Origin: Serratia plymuthica | GTDB lineage: Bacteria; Pseudomonadota; Gammaproteobacteria; Enterobacterales; Enterobacteriaceae | Reading direction: 5' to 3' | DNA length: 64,000 bases | Assembly (NCBI RefSeq): GCF_018336935.1 | Contig: NZ_CP068771.1 | Span: 1,984,001 to 2,048,000 of the forward strand | Program-made: the position numbers and the translations under genes | The notes under the pieces: generated by a model | Databases searched by the model: none | What the model saw: only the letters and a program-made list of their open reading frames with translations | What the model was told of the DNA's origin: nothing | Part shown: positions 48,355-57,699 of the stretch, piece by piece | Position numbering within the stretch: position 1 is the stretch's first letter | Layout of the letters: each line of letters begins with the position of its first letter

Positions 48355-49452
48355 TTACAGCGTCGGATAATCGGTATAACCTTCGGCGCCGCCGCCGTAG
48401 AAGGTTTCCGCATGCGGTTCGTTCAGCGGTGCGTTCTGTTTGAAACGCTCGACCAGATCCGGGTTGGCGATATAGCTGCGGCCAAAGGCTACCGCATCGA
48501 TAAAGCCTTTGTTGATCAGCTCTTCGGCTTTCTCGGCGGTATAGGCGCCTGCGCCGACGATCACCCCTTTAAAGCGGGCGCGTACCGAATCGCGGAAGGC
48601 GTTGGAATAAGGTTTGCCGCCTGCCCAGTCCGGTTCGGAAATGTGCAGGAAAGCGATGTTGCGCTTATTCAACTCTTCGACCAGATACAGCGCCGCTTCT
48701 TCCTGATCTTCACCGTTATCCAGGCCATTGAACGGGCCCAGCGGCGAAATGCGGATGCCGATATGCTCTGAACCCCATTCAGCGATGGTTGCGTCCACCA
48801 CTTCCAGCGTCAGGCGCGTACGGTTTTCGATATTGCCGCCGTACTGATCGGTGCGCTGGTTGGAGGCTGGGGACATGAACTGGTGCAGCAGATAACCGTG
48901 GGCCGCGTGCAGTTCGATAAAGTCGAAACCGGCCTCACGCGCATTGGCGCTTGCCTGGCGGAAATCGTTAATAATGCCTGGGATCTCTTCGGTTTCCAGC
49001 GCACGCGGGGTCGAGGTTGGAACCCGCACCCAGGCACCGGTTTCGTCGCGCACGGTGGTGCGGGAGTCGGCATTGATCGCGGAAGGGGCTACCGGTGCCT
49101 GTTGGCCCGGTTGCAGGCTGCTGTGGGAGATGCGGCCCACATGCCACAACTGAACGGCGATATGGCCGTTTTTATCGTGTACGGCCTGGGTGATTTTTTT
49201 CCACGCGGCGATCTGCTCTGGGGTATGCAGCCCCGGAGCGCCGGCATAGCCTTTCGCCTGGAAAGAAATCTGGGTGGCTTCGGTCACGATCAGACCGGCA
49301 CTGGCGCGCTGGGCATAATATTCGGCCATCAGCGGAGTAGGGATATCGCCAGGCTCAATGCTGCGAAGACGCGTCAGCGGGGCCATAAACACGCGGTTTG
49401 GCAACGTTGCAGAGCCAACCTTCAGCGGGGAGAACAATTTTTCAATCTTCAT
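48355..49452 (-). CDS. nemA: N-ethylmaleimide reductase NemA
   Basis: 365 residues, FMN-dependent Old Yellow Enzyme that reduces activated alkenes, nitro compounds and quinone-like electrophiles. FMN barrel landmarks are [26 protein letters not shown] (active His region), [25 protein letters not shown], and [13 protein letters not shown]. It is controlled with gloA in E. coli by NemR in response to electrophiles; gloA is separated from it here by the terpene insertion. Confidence 0.94.
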   Translation of the reverse strand: MKIEKLFSPLKVGSATLPNRVFMAPLTRLRSIEPGDIPTPLMAEYYAQRASAGLIVTEATQISFQAKGYAGAPGLHTPEQIAAWKKITQAVHDKNGHIAVQLWHVGRISHSSLQPGQQAPVAPSAINADSRTTVRDETGAWVRVPTSTPRALETEEIPGIINDFRQASANAREAGFDFIELHAAHGYLLHQFMSPASNQRTDQYGGNIENRTRLTLEVVDATIAEWGSEHIGIRISPLGPFNGLDNGEDQEEAALYLVEELNKRNIAFLHISEPDWAGGKPYSNAFRDSVRARFKGVIVGAGAYTAEKAEELINKGFIDAVAFGRSYIANPDLVERFKQNAPLNEPHAETFYGGGAEGYTDYPTL

Positions 49453-49469
49453 AGTGCATCCTATATTAA

Positions 49470-49485
49470 TAGACCGGTCGACTAG
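49470..49485. promoter_or_regulatory. possible NemR operator, nemA proximal
   Basis: TAGACCGGTCGACTAG in the 90-base nemR-nemA gap shares the TAGACC half-site with the palindrome upstream of nemR, but its other half is imperfect. Confidence 0.35.
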
Positions 49486-49542
49486 TAATGGCTAACTAAC
49501 TGCCCAACAGGGTAATTTTTCGGTAAAGCTTGGGTATTACGT

Positions 49543-50148
49543 TTACGGCTGCGGCGGGCGCAACAGCAATTCGATACTTTCCAGCGCGCTGGTCAGCGGG
49601 GCGACCGAACGGCGGATTTTGGCTCGCAGCGAGGCGCCAAGCCACAGTGAGTACAGCGTTTCTGCGGTGGCAGCCGGGCTCATGGCTATCGACAACGAAC
49701 CTTCGCGGATGCCGCGCTCGATGGCATCCTGCAGGTGGCCAATCACCCGTGCGGTGCCGGTCTCCAGGGCGTGGCGCATGGGTTCCGACAGGTCGCTCAC
49801 TTCGGCTGAGAGTTTCACCGCCAGGCAGGCGTTATGGCATTCGCTGCGGCAATGGAAGCTGATCGCCTGGGCGTAATAGCTCAGCAACTGGTGGCGAGCG
49901 TCGCTTTTATCGTCGCTAAACAGCCGTTGCATCTCAGCATCGTAGTGCTCGAAATAACGCTGCAGCATGCTTTCGCCGAAGGCTTCCTTCGAGCGGAAAT
50001 AGTGATAAAACGAGCCTTTCGGCACACCTGCCGTGGTCAGCAGTTCGCTCAGCCCCATGCCGGTAAAACCCAGGCGCAGGCTAAGTGTCTCGCCGGTAGC
50101 GAGCAGATGTTCACGGGTATCTACGGGGCAGTGCGCATGTTTCGTCAT
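49543..50148 (-). CDS. nemR: TetR-family repressor NemR
   Basis: 201 residues, redox and electrophile-sensing repressor of nemA (and gloA in E. coli). The helix-turn-helix GFTGMGLSELLTTAGVPKGSFYHYFRSKEAFG is strongly conserved. The sensing Cys of E. coli NemR (Cys106) is matched by Cys in ACLAVKLSAEVSDLSEPM, and a CRSECHNAC cluster precedes it. The start MTKHAHC aligns with the family, five codons inside the longest frame. Confidence 0.9.
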   Translation of the reverse strand: MTKHAHCPVDTREHLLATGETLSLRLGFTGMGLSELLTTAGVPKGSFYHYFRSKEAFGESMLQRYFEHYDAEMQRLFSDDKSDARHQLLSYYAQAISFHCRSECHNACLAVKLSAEVSDLSEPMRHALETGTARVIGHLQDAIERGIREGSLSIAMSPAATAETLYSLWLGASLRAKIRRSVAPLTSALESIELLLRPPQP

Positions 50149-50165
50149 AATGGAGACAAGCATAA

Positions 50166-50181
50166 TAGACCGATTGGTCTA
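50166..50181. promoter_or_regulatory. probable NemR operator upstream of nemR
   Basis: TAGACCGATTGGTCTA has perfect 6-base arms (TAGACC/GGTCTA), 18 bases before nemR. Its position fits autoregulation. Confidence 0.6.
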
Positions 50182-50193
50182 GGTCAATAACAA

Positions 50194-50221
50194 TAAAAAA
50201 ACCGGCGTAAAAACGCCGGTT
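50194..50221 (-). terminator. eptA terminator
   Basis: ACCGGCGT TTTT ACGCCGGT with a run of T on the minus strand, 45 bases after the eptA stop. Confidence 0.8.
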
Positions 50222-50266
50222 GCGAAGAGCGGTATTTTGCCCGAGCGGGGGGCAGAAGTTAAGCCT

Positions 50267-51910
50267 TTATGCCACGTTGCGGCAGCGATGCAAAATATCC
50301 AGTTGCGGCTGATACTCGCGGGTTTGCACGTTCAGCATACCGAGCAGGGTATGGAACAGATTGTCTTGCGAGATCTCATCCTTTTCGGCCATGTTACTCA
50401 GGCACTGGCGGTCAACCTTGAAGCTGCGCTCATAGTCGGCGGACATCCACATCAGGAAAGGAACGTGGGTTTGCTGGCTGGGGGCAAACACGTAAGGCGT
50501 GCCGTGCAGGTACATGCCATTTTCACCCAAGGATTCGCCGTGATCGGAGAGGTAAACCAGCGCGGTATTGAATTTATCGCTGTGCTGTTGCAGCAGCTTG
50601 ATGGTGTCGTCCAGCATCGCGTCGGTATACAGCAGTGAGTTGTCATAAGTATTTACCAACTGCTCATGGGTACAATCCTGGATCTGATTGCTGTCGCAGG
50701 TTGGCGAAAACTTCTGGAACTCCGGCGTGCTGCGGCGGAAATAGGCCGGCCCGTGGCTACCCATCTGGTGCAACACGATCACGCCATCGTCTTTCAGGCC
50801 GTTGATGTAGTCATTCAGCTTATACAGCAGCACGTTATCCATACAGACGTCGCCGTCGCAATCCTGCGGCAGTTTCAGCTTGGTCATGTCGACGTGCGGC
50901 ACGCGATCGCAGGCGCCTTTGCACCCACCGTCGTTTTCACGCCAAAGTACGTTGACGCTGGCATGCGCCAGCACGTCGAGCATGCCTTCCTGGTGGGTCG
51001 CCAGCGTGGCGTCGTAGTCCTTGCGCGGCATATTGGAGAACATGCAGGGGACAGAGATCGCCGTTTCGGTACCGCAGGAGCTGGCGTTTTTAAAGTACAG
51101 CACATTGTCTTGCTTCAGGCGCGGATTGGTGTCGCGCCCGTAGCCGCCGAGCGAGAAATTCTCGGCGCGGGCGGTTTCCCCCACGACCAGGATCACCAGG
51201 GATTTCTTTTGTTGCCCGGCGATCAATGGCCCTTTACGTGCATCTTCGCCGATTTTCACCAGCGGCAGGTTATGGGTAAAATAGCGCTGTTGGGTAAACT
51301 TGATGGTGCCGGAAACGAAGTTCGACGGCGTCAGCATTTTCACCACGCTTTTGTTGTTGCGGATCAGCGAGGCGTAATCCTTATAAAACAGCGCGGCGAT
51401 AATCAGGATCACCACCACCGAGAGCATCACGTTGGCGGCGCGCAGCCCGGCCATATACCACCACGGGCGGGTGATGCGGATCTCGGTAAAACACACCAAC
51501 ACCGCAGGCAAAATGCCAAGCAGCGCCAACCATAACCCCATGCGCGGCGTCAACAGGGCGGTCGCCTCTTGCGGGTTGGTTTCGAAGGCGTTTTGCATCA
51601 TGTTGCCGTCGATCACCACGCCGTAGCTGAACATAAAGTAGTTGGCGGCCGCGCTGCCGAGCAGAAAGAAAATCATCAGCGGTTTGCGCAGGAAAGGCAC
51701 GGTCAATACGCTGAAGATAATGTTCAACGCGCAGAAAATCACTACCGGCATGGTGGCAGCGAAGATCAGGTTGTGGACGCTATCGAAATTGATATACGAC
51801 CAGGCCTTATGCAGGAATAACGCGTTCTGGAACAGAGTGAAAAACACGGCGCTGGCGAGGATAAACTCCAGGCTGTTGCACTGTAAGCGTTGACGTAACC
51901 ACATTGCCAA
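50267..51910 (-). CDS. eptA: lipid A phosphoethanolamine transferase EptA
   Basis: 547 residues, same length as E. coli EptA. Five N-terminal membrane helices (about residues 15-180) are followed by a periplasmic alkaline-phosphatase-like domain. It modifies lipid A phosphate with phosphoethanolamine and lowers binding of cationic peptides such as polymyxin. The nucleophile Thr is in SSCGTETAISVPCMF, with zinc-site segments VVGETARAENFSLGGYGRDTNP, HQMGSHGPAY and YLSDHGESLGENGMYLHG. Several Cys pairs are as in the family. It is absent from this place in E. coli. Confidence 0.93.
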   Translation of the reverse strand: MAMWLRQRLQCNSLEFILASAVFFTLFQNALFLHKAWSYINFDSVHNLIFAATMPVVIFCALNIIFSVLTVPFLRKPLMIFFLLGSAAANYFMFSYGVVIDGNMMQNAFETNPQEATALLTPRMGLWLALLGILPAVLVCFTEIRITRPWWYMAGLRAANVMLSVVVILIIAALFYKDYASLIRNNKSVVKMLTPSNFVSGTIKFTQQRYFTHNLPLVKIGEDARKGPLIAGQQKKSLVILVVGETARAENFSLGGYGRDTNPRLKQDNVLYFKNASSCGTETAISVPCMFSNMPRKDYDATLATHQEGMLDVLAHASVNVLWRENDGGCKGACDRVPHVDMTKLKLPQDCDGDVCMDNVLLYKLNDYINGLKDDGVIVLHQMGSHGPAYFRRSTPEFQKFSPTCDSNQIQDCTHEQLVNTYDNSLLYTDAMLDDTIKLLQQHSDKFNTALVYLSDHGESLGENGMYLHGTPYVFAPSQQTHVPFLMWMSADYERSFKVDRQCLSNMAEKDEISQDNLFHTLLGMLNVQTREYQPQLDILHRCRNVA

Positions 51911-52022
51911 ATCTGAATCCTGATAATGAGTAATGCGCCGAAATTTACAGGATGAAACTTAAGAAAGCCTTAGAGATTCAGAATGGTGGCGGGTTTGTTT
52001 AATTTTGGTTTAGTTTGCAGCC

Positions 52023-52049
52023 GTCAGACCGCGTGGAACGCGGTCTGAC
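52023..52049. terminator. hairpin near the end of the NAD(P)-binding gene
   Basis: GTCAGACCGCG, loop TGGAA, CGCGGTCTGAC: a perfect 11-bp stem without a strong T-run, just after the stop at 52057 in minus direction. Confidence 0.5.
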
Positions 52050-52056
52050 AGGGTGT

Positions 52057-52698
52057 TTAGTAAGCGGCGGTAAACTGCGCTTTAATAAACTGCGGTTTTT
52101 CGATCTCATCGATAATGGCTACCGACAAATCTTCTACCGAGATACTGGCCGGCGCCTGGCCATTCATCAGTAACTGGGTGGTGCCGAGACGGAACTGACC
52201 GGTGCGCTTGCCGGGTTCCAGCAACGCGGCAGGGGAAAGATAGGTCCAGTCCAGCGGCGAGCCGTTACGCAGCTTGTTGCGTAAATCACGCACTGCCTGT
52301 GCGCCCGGGCGGATATTTTCCGGGAACTGTGGGGTGTCTACCAGTTCAACGCCCGGCGCGACCTCCAGGCTGCCGGCGCCGCCGACCACCAACAGGCGCT
52401 TAACGCCGGCCTTTTCCACGGCGTTCAGGATTTTCTGTGCGCCGGTGCTGGTTTTTTCGTACAGGTTATCTTCCGCCCAGCCTGGGTTATAGGCGCTGAT
52501 TACTGCGTCCTGGCCCGCCAGCTGTTTCGCCAGCCATTCGGTGTCGGCGATGTCACCCAGCGCCACGGTCAGGTTGGCATTGTCCGGCAGATCCTTGGGC
52601 TGACGTGCAATCGCCGTCACTTGCAAGCCGCGCGCCAGCGCTTCGTCCACCACGCGGCGGCCTACAAAACCTGTTGCTCCAATAATGGCTACTTTCAT
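52057..52698 (-). CDS. NAD(P)-binding atypical short-chain dehydrogenase-like protein
   Basis: 213 residues, Rossmann fold with glycine motif MKVAIIGATGFVGRRV, then AIARQPKDL for cofactor choice, and VISAYNPGW. The layout is like YwnB/NmrA-type NAD(P)H-binding proteins, some of which reduce quinones or flavins. No catalytic Tyr-Lys pair is evident. It is divergent from a LysR-type gene at 52839, which is probably its regulator. Confidence 0.8.
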   Translation of the reverse strand: MKVAIIGATGFVGRRVVDEALARGLQVTAIARQPKDLPDNANLTVALGDIADTEWLAKQLAGQDAVISAYNPGWAEDNLYEKTSTGAQKILNAVEKAGVKRLLVVGGAGSLEVAPGVELVDTPQFPENIRPGAQAVRDLRNKLRNGSPLDWTYLSPAALLEPGKRTGQFRLGTTQLLMNGQAPASISVEDLSVAIIDEIEKPQFIKAQFTAAY

Positions 52699-52838
52699 CT
52701 GTTTGCTCCTGTCAGAAATAGGGTCTGTCTGCGGGGCAGGCCAGCTTGGCCTGCGAAGTTAGAGATACTCTAGTACTTAACAATAGATCTGATTAGTGCC
52801 ATATTCATGCTTTCTTGATTAAGTAAAACTTCATAATC

Positions 52839-53768
52839 GTGGATAAACTGAATCGAATGGCGGTATTCGCCACCGTGGTGGCGGAAGGATCGCTGGCCGG
52901 CGCCGCCCGGCGGTTGGGCATGACGCCATCGGCGGTCAGCCAGCATATGCGTTCGCTGGAAAAAGCGCTCGGCGTGCCGTTATTGCACCGCTCCACGCGG
53001 CGATTGGCGCTCACCGAAGCGGGCGCGGCGTTCTATCCCGGCTGCGAAGCGATGTTGTTTCAGGCGCAGCAGGCGGAACAGCGGCTGGCGGAATTGCGCG
53101 ACACCCTGGTGGGGGAGCTGCGTATCGCCACCACGGTCGGCATTGGCGGTCGCCCGCTGGCGGAGGCGATGGCGCCGCTGCTGCTGGCGCACCCTAAACT
53201 GACGCTGCGCGTATTGGCGGACGATCGGATCGTCGACATGATTGAGCAGCGTATCGATATCGCGCTGCGGGTCAATCGTCAGTTGGCGGATGCGAATATG
53301 ATCGCCCACCCGCTGGCCGAGTGGCCGATGGTGCTTTGCGCCGCGCCGCGTTATCTCAGCCAGCACGGGGTGCCGGAGACGCCGCAGGATTTGATGCAAC
53401 ACCGCTGGATTTCTGGTATTTACAGTGGCGCGCATCTGGATTTGCACCATCTTGGCGGACAGCAGCTTAAATTACGGCTGGCGGAAGGGCAGATCGTCAG
53501 CGACAGCATGACCGTCATGCGCGCCTTTACTCGCAGCGGTCTCGGGATTTCGGTTCAGCCGCTGAATGAAATTGAGGACGAATTGCAGCGCGGGGAGCTT
53601 ATCCAACTGATGCCGGAATGGCGGCCCGCGCCGCTGCGGCTGCACGCGCTGACGCTGGAAAGGGCGATGCCCGAGAAAAATCGGCAGGCGCTGCGCTATT
53701 TGCGCGACTATTTTCGCCGCCATACTGAAAAGTCACTTGCCAGCGGCGCTAATGGCGTCTTCAATTAG
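52839..53768 (+). CDS. LysR-type transcriptional regulator
   Basis: 309 residues. The winged helix-turn-helix is MAVFATVVAEGSLAGAARRLGMTPSAVSQHMRSLEKALG, followed by an effector-binding domain of the DsdC/CrgA-like subgroup (RHIWISG-type LMQHRWISGIY). It starts with GTG at 52839; the first ATG (residue 7) would cut the first helix, so I prefer GTG. Ribosome site is weak. It is likely to control the divergent NAD(P)-binding gene. Confidence 0.82.
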   Translation: MDKLNRMAVFATVVAEGSLAGAARRLGMTPSAVSQHMRSLEKALGVPLLHRSTRRLALTEAGAAFYPGCEAMLFQAQQAEQRLAELRDTLVGELRIATTVGIGGRPLAEAMAPLLLAHPKLTLRVLADDRIVDMIEQRIDIALRVNRQLADANMIAHPLAEWPMVLCAAPRYLSQHGVPETPQDLMQHRWISGIYSGAHLDLHHLGGQQLKLRLAEGQIVSDSMTVMRAFTRSGLGISVQPLNEIEDELQRGELIQLMPEWRPAPLRLHALTLERAMPEKNRQALRYLRDYFRRHTEKSLASGANGVFN

Positions 53769-53789
53769 CAAGAGAATGCAGGAGGACGT

Positions 53790-54029
53790 GTGCCGCAGCA
53801 GCTAGAGTTTTTCGACATCCCCAGCCCGTGTCGCGGTATTTGCCAGGCCGATGAGCGCGGTTTCTGCCGTGGCTGCCTGCGCAGTCGCGAGGAGCGTTTT
53901 GGCTGGATGCAAATGAGCGACGCGCAAAAACGCGACGTGCTGCGCCTGTGCCACCAACGCTTCCTGCGCCTGCAACGCGCCAACAAACAACCTGACGAAC
54001 CGCAACCGGAACAGCCTTCGCTGTTCTGA
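53790..54029 (+). CDS. ydhL: DUF1289 small cysteine-rich protein YdhL
   Basis: 79 residues, DUF1289 family. The four Cys of the motif are SPCRGICQADERGFCRGCLRS (residues 14-30), suggesting a metal site. It continues EERFGWMQMSDAQKRDVLRLC and ends PEQPSLF, just as E. coli YdhL does. The start is GTG with AGGAGG seven bases upstream. Function unknown. It lies between the LysR gene and ydhF. Confidence 0.88.
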   Translation: MPQQLEFFDIPSPCRGICQADERGFCRGCLRSREERFGWMQMSDAQKRDVLRLCHQRFLRLQRANKQPDEPQPEQPSLF

Positions 54030-54128
54030 ACCTTTCCTGATCGGCCGCACGTTAACGGGGCTTTCCGCTTCCCACACGCTTATCCGCTTGTGTATGCTGG
54101 CATTAAATAATGTCACGAGGCTTTAACG

Positions 54129-55025
54129 ATGGTAAACCGTATTCAACTCGCGCCGCAGGGGCCTGAATTTTCCCGCATGATTTGCGGATACTGGCGTTTG
54201 ATGGAGTGGGGCATGACGCCGCAGCAACTGCTGACGTTTATCGAGCAGCACATCGAACTGGGTGTCACCACCGCCGACCACGCGGACATTTATGGCGGTT
54301 ATGCCTGCGAACAGGCGTTCGGCGAGGCAATGCGTCTGAAACCTTCGCTGCGTCAGTCGATGGAGCTGGTGTCTAAATGCGGCATCGCCACGACTGCCAA
54401 GCCCGGCAACCCCATCGGCCATTACAACACTGACCGCGATCATATTGTGCACAGCGCCGAACGTTCACTGGCGCTTCTGCACACCGACTACCTGGATCTG
54501 TTGCTGATTCATCGCCCGGATCCGCTGATGGAAGCCGATGAAGTGGCGGAAGCCTTTGTCGCCCTGCACAAAGGCGGCAAGGTGCGCCATTTCGGCGTTT
54601 CCAACTTCACGCCGGCACAGTTTACGTTGCTGCAGTCGCGCCTGCCGTTCTCGCTGGTCACCAATCAGGTTGAGATTTCACCGATCCACCAGCCGGCCAT
54701 TCTGGATGGCACCCTGGATCAGTGTCAGCAATTGCGCATCAAGCCGATGGCCTGGTCTTGTCTTGGCGGCGGCCGCTTGTTCAGCGACGCGGAGTTCCAG
54801 CCGTTGCGCGATGAATTGCAGACGGTGGCGCAGGAAATCGGCGCCGAGACTATCGAGCAGGTGGTGTATGCCTGGGTAATGCGTCTGCCGTCCGCGCCGC
54901 TGCCGATCATCGGTTCCGGCAAGATTGAACGCGTGCGTTCGGCGCTGAAGGCGCAGGAACTGACGCTGAACCGTCAGCAGTGGTTCCGCATCCGCAAGGC
55001 GGCGCTGGGTTACGATGTGCCTTAA
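54129..55025 (+). CDS. ydhF: aldo/keto reductase YdhF
   Basis: 298 residues, TIM-barrel NADPH-dependent oxidoreductase. The catalytic tetrad appears as Asp/Tyr in TTADHADIYGGYACEQAFGEA, Lys in ELVSKCGIA, and His in DLLLIHRPDPLM. SNFTPAQF and IGSGKIERVRSAL (cofactor phosphate site) are typical. Physiological substrate is not known. The order nemR-ydhL-ydhF-sodC is E. coli-like, interrupted here by inserted genes. Confidence 0.92.
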   Translation: MVNRIQLAPQGPEFSRMICGYWRLMEWGMTPQQLLTFIEQHIELGVTTADHADIYGGYACEQAFGEAMRLKPSLRQSMELVSKCGIATTAKPGNPIGHYNTDRDHIVHSAERSLALLHTDYLDLLLIHRPDPLMEADEVAEAFVALHKGGKVRHFGVSNFTPAQFTLLQSRLPFSLVTNQVEISPIHQPAILDGTLDQCQQLRIKPMAWSCLGGGRLFSDAEFQPLRDELQTVAQEIGAETIEQVVYAWVMRLPSAPLPIIGSGKIERVRSALKAQELTLNRQQWFRIRKAALGYDVP

Positions 55026-55048
55026 GCATTAGCCAAGGTCGTCATCAG

Positions 55049-55080
55049 AAAAGCCGGGTCTGTAGACAGCCCGGCTTTTT
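55049..55080. terminator. bidirectional terminator ydhF/lipA
   Basis: AAAAGCCGGG ... CCCGGCTTTTT between convergent genes, with A-run on the left and T-run on the right. Confidence 0.85.
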
Positions 55081-55083
55081 ATT

Positions 55084-56928
55084 TTAAGCCAACACCACCT
55101 GACTATCGTTGAGGCTTTCGGCGGTTACGCCGATCAGCGTCACTTTATTTTCGCCGAAGGCCAACGTCAATCCGTCAGCGCGTTGCGAAACATAGTCGTG
55201 GAAATCGCCGCTGGCACCCTGAGTCCCCAGAAAGACCAGCTTGTCGGTGGCGCCAAAGTTGTACACCTTATCGCTGCCAAAATCCCCGCTGAACAAGAAC
55301 GTATTGTTACCGCCGACGCTTTGCAGCATATCGTTGCCGTTACCGCCGACAAACGTCAGATTTCCGCTGCCGTGGCCAAACAGCTGGTCATCGCCACCTT
55401 TGCCGAACAACCAGTTGTCGCCGGCTCTGGCGCGCAGGATATCGGCGCCGTCACTGCCATTGGATGATGCGGAGTAGGCATTCAGACCGGCGCCTGATTT
55501 CAAGCCGGCATCGGTCACCTGATGGTCTACTTCTTTGGTGAAGAGCAATAATGAGGCTTCTTTAGTGCGCAAGGTGCTGATACCGCTTGCCTGGGTAATT
55601 CCGCCTGTCGCGTCACGCAGATAAAGCGTATTGCCGTCGTAAGCCACCTCGTTTTTCTTCAAGGCCTGTTGCAGGTCCAGCGTGTTATTTCCCTCGCCGC
55701 CGGAAATAATATTAAACCCGCCGCCGTCGCGGAAAGTGTCATTGCCGGCGCGGCCCTCGAGGTAATCGTTGCCTGCGCCACCCTTGATCAAGTCGTTGCC
55801 CTCGCTGCCAATAATAAAGGTCGGGCCGCTGTGTTTCTCGGCGTTGCGGTTCAAATCCTCCACCCAGGTATCAGCGCGGGTGACATCAGAGAGGTTGGAC
55901 ACAATCACCGTCGAGTCTTTATTGGTCAGGGAGTAAAACTCTGAATTCAGCACCCGCATCAGCCCGTCTTGATAAAAGAACGGTAAATGGGATAACCAGG
56001 TCGGGATATTCAGAATGGAGAAAGGCAGGATATTCCAGGCGGCAGAGGCGTAATGATCGTTAAAGTTAACGATATTATTGGTGGCGGATGCCTGTGGCGC
56101 ATCATGGACGCCTAATGACGCCGGCGTCAGCGTGGTGCCATCCAGCGCGCGAAAGACCGGATCGTTTTCGTAACCAATATTAATGACTTTGCCGCCTGTT
56201 TCATATTGCGTTGGCGAAGCGAACGCCACGTAGTGGGATTGCGCGTAGAAACCCGCCCAGTTACCGTCGCTGAGCGCTGCCATGCTGTTCACCGCCAGCC
56301 CGCCCAGGCTGTGGCCGCTGACGGTGATATCATCGCCGCTCAGGCCATGTGCCTGGGCGAATTTAGCCACGTCGCCCAGTAAAGTGCCGAAAGCTTTCAG
56401 ACTGTAATTGTCGGCATAGCCTTCCGGTCCAAAGCCTGCCAACACGTCGTTGATCAGATCGCCGATACTGTCGGTAATTAATGACTCGCGCGGCCCGCTG
56501 GTACCGCGAAAGGCAATGCCAATCGAGATGAGGTTGCCTGCGCTGTCATATTTTCCCAGCACCTCCGCCTGGGCGGTGGTGTAACCCAGACTCTCGCCGT
56601 AATAGGTGCCGCGGGCATCCGTTTTGCCCAGGTAGCCTAATTGCTCAGCGCCAATCGGGGTCCAGCCGGCGTTATTAACCGCTTCTAACGCTGCTTTTTC
56701 TGAATCGGGATTCCAGGGGATGCCGGGCAGCCCGCCCTGCGATTGGGTGCTGCCAATAAGGGCGGTAACCAGCGTAAGGGGTAAACCCAATCCAAAGCCG
56801 CTGTGGTGATACCCTTCGTCAAAGCCATTATCGATATTGTGATAGGCGTACGTGGATATCGCCAGCGCATCGGAAAATAACGTTTTTGATTCCGCATCAT
56901 CGAGATCTTGGTAATTAAAGATGCCCAT
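55084..56928 (-). CDS. lipA: extracellular RTX lipase LipA
   Basis: 614 residues, the size of the S. marcescens secreted lipase. The nucleophile serine is in TVSGHSLGGLAVN (near residue 206), in an alpha/beta-hydrolase N-domain. There is no N-terminal signal peptide. Ca2+-binding RTX repeats follow (GSEGNDLIKGGAGNDYLEG, GGDDQLFGHGSGNLTFVGGN) and a C-terminal beta domain ending SLNDSQVVLA. This is the layout of type I secretion substrates; in S. marcescens the LipBCD exporter secretes it. No exporter genes are within the window. The gene is inserted between ydhF and sodC relative to E. coli. Confidence 0.95.
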   Translation of the reverse strand: MGIFNYQDLDDAESKTLFSDALAISTYAYHNIDNGFDEGYHHSGFGLGLPLTLVTALIGSTQSQGGLPGIPWNPDSEKAALEAVNNAGWTPIGAEQLGYLGKTDARGTYYGESLGYTTAQAEVLGKYDSAGNLISIGIAFRGTSGPRESLITDSIGDLINDVLAGFGPEGYADNYSLKAFGTLLGDVAKFAQAHGLSGDDITVSGHSLGGLAVNSMAALSDGNWAGFYAQSHYVAFASPTQYETGGKVINIGYENDPVFRALDGTTLTPASLGVHDAPQASATNNIVNFNDHYASAAWNILPFSILNIPTWLSHLPFFYQDGLMRVLNSEFYSLTNKDSTVIVSNLSDVTRADTWVEDLNRNAEKHSGPTFIIGSEGNDLIKGGAGNDYLEGRAGNDTFRDGGGFNIISGGEGNNTLDLQQALKKNEVAYDGNTLYLRDATGGITQASGISTLRTKEASLLLFTKEVDHQVTDAGLKSGAGLNAYSASSNGSDGADILRARAGDNWLFGKGGDDQLFGHGSGNLTFVGGNGNDMLQSVGGNNTFLFSGDFGSDKVYNFGATDKLVFLGTQGASGDFHDYVSQRADGLTLAFGENKVTLIGVTAESLNDSQVVLA

Positions 56929-57168
56929 ATCAGTTCCTTATGAGTTTGCTGCATTGGCCTTTTACTCATCAAATGGCACTGGCAGCGAGTGTAGGTGAAC
57001 AGAACGAACCGAACGACAACTGGTCGGATGACCACGGGCGGTAAAATTATTATTAGTATGAATTATTAATAATGCGAATCTTATCGCCAGATTTATCCCC
57101 ATTTTGCGCGGTGACATCGCCAGCTACCCTATACTCAAGGTTCACGGATATTTCATGGAGAGTGATTG

Positions 57169-57693
57169 ATGAAACATTATTGGTATGCGGCCTTCGGCCT
57201 GATGGCCTGTGGCGTCGCGCAGGCGGCAACGGTGGATGTTGACATGAATCTGGTGACCGGACAGGGAATTGGCCAGGAAATCGGCAAAGTCACGATCAGC
57301 GAAACGCCTTACGGCTTGCTGTTTACCCCTCAGTTAAAAGCGTTGCCTGCAGGCGTGCATGGTTTTCATGTGCACGAGAACGGCAGTTGCGAGCCGGGGA
57401 TGAAAGAGGGCAAGGCGGTAGCGGCGTTGGCGGCGGGTGGGCATTTTGATCCGCAAAAAACCGGCAAGCACCTTGGCCCTTACGCCGACGGCCATTTGGG
57501 CGATTTGCCGGCCATTTATGTGACGGATGACGGCATGGCCAGTTACCCGGTTCTGGCACCGCGGCTGAAAAAAATCAGCGAAATAACCGGCAAAGCGCTC
57601 ATGGTACATGCCGGTGGAGACAACCACTCCGACCATCCGAAACCCTTGGGTGGCGGGGGCGAACGTTTCGCCTGCGGTGTGATTAAGGGATAA
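57169..57693 (+). CDS. sodC: periplasmic Cu/Zn superoxide dismutase SodC
   Basis: 174 residues. The signal peptide ends near AQA (residue 20). Metal ligands are visible in GFHVHENGSCEP, GGHFDPQKTGKHLGPY, HLGDLPAIYV, and HAGGDNHSDHP. The C-terminal GGGGERFACGVI carries the second Cys of the disulfide and the catalytic Arg. The ATG at 57169 is preferred over the TTG one codon upstream, with GGAGAG before it. It is followed by ydhK in convergent direction with a 6-base gap, so transcripts of both probably overlap. Confidence 0.95.
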   Translation: MKHYWYAAFGLMACGVAQAATVDVDMNLVTGQGIGQEIGKVTISETPYGLLFTPQLKALPAGVHGFHVHENGSCEPGMKEGKAVAALAAGGHFDPQKTGKHLGPYADGHLGDLPAIYVTDDGMASYPVLAPRLKKISEITGKALMVHAGGDNHSDHPKPLGGGGERFACGVIKG

Positions 57694-57699
57694 CCGGGT

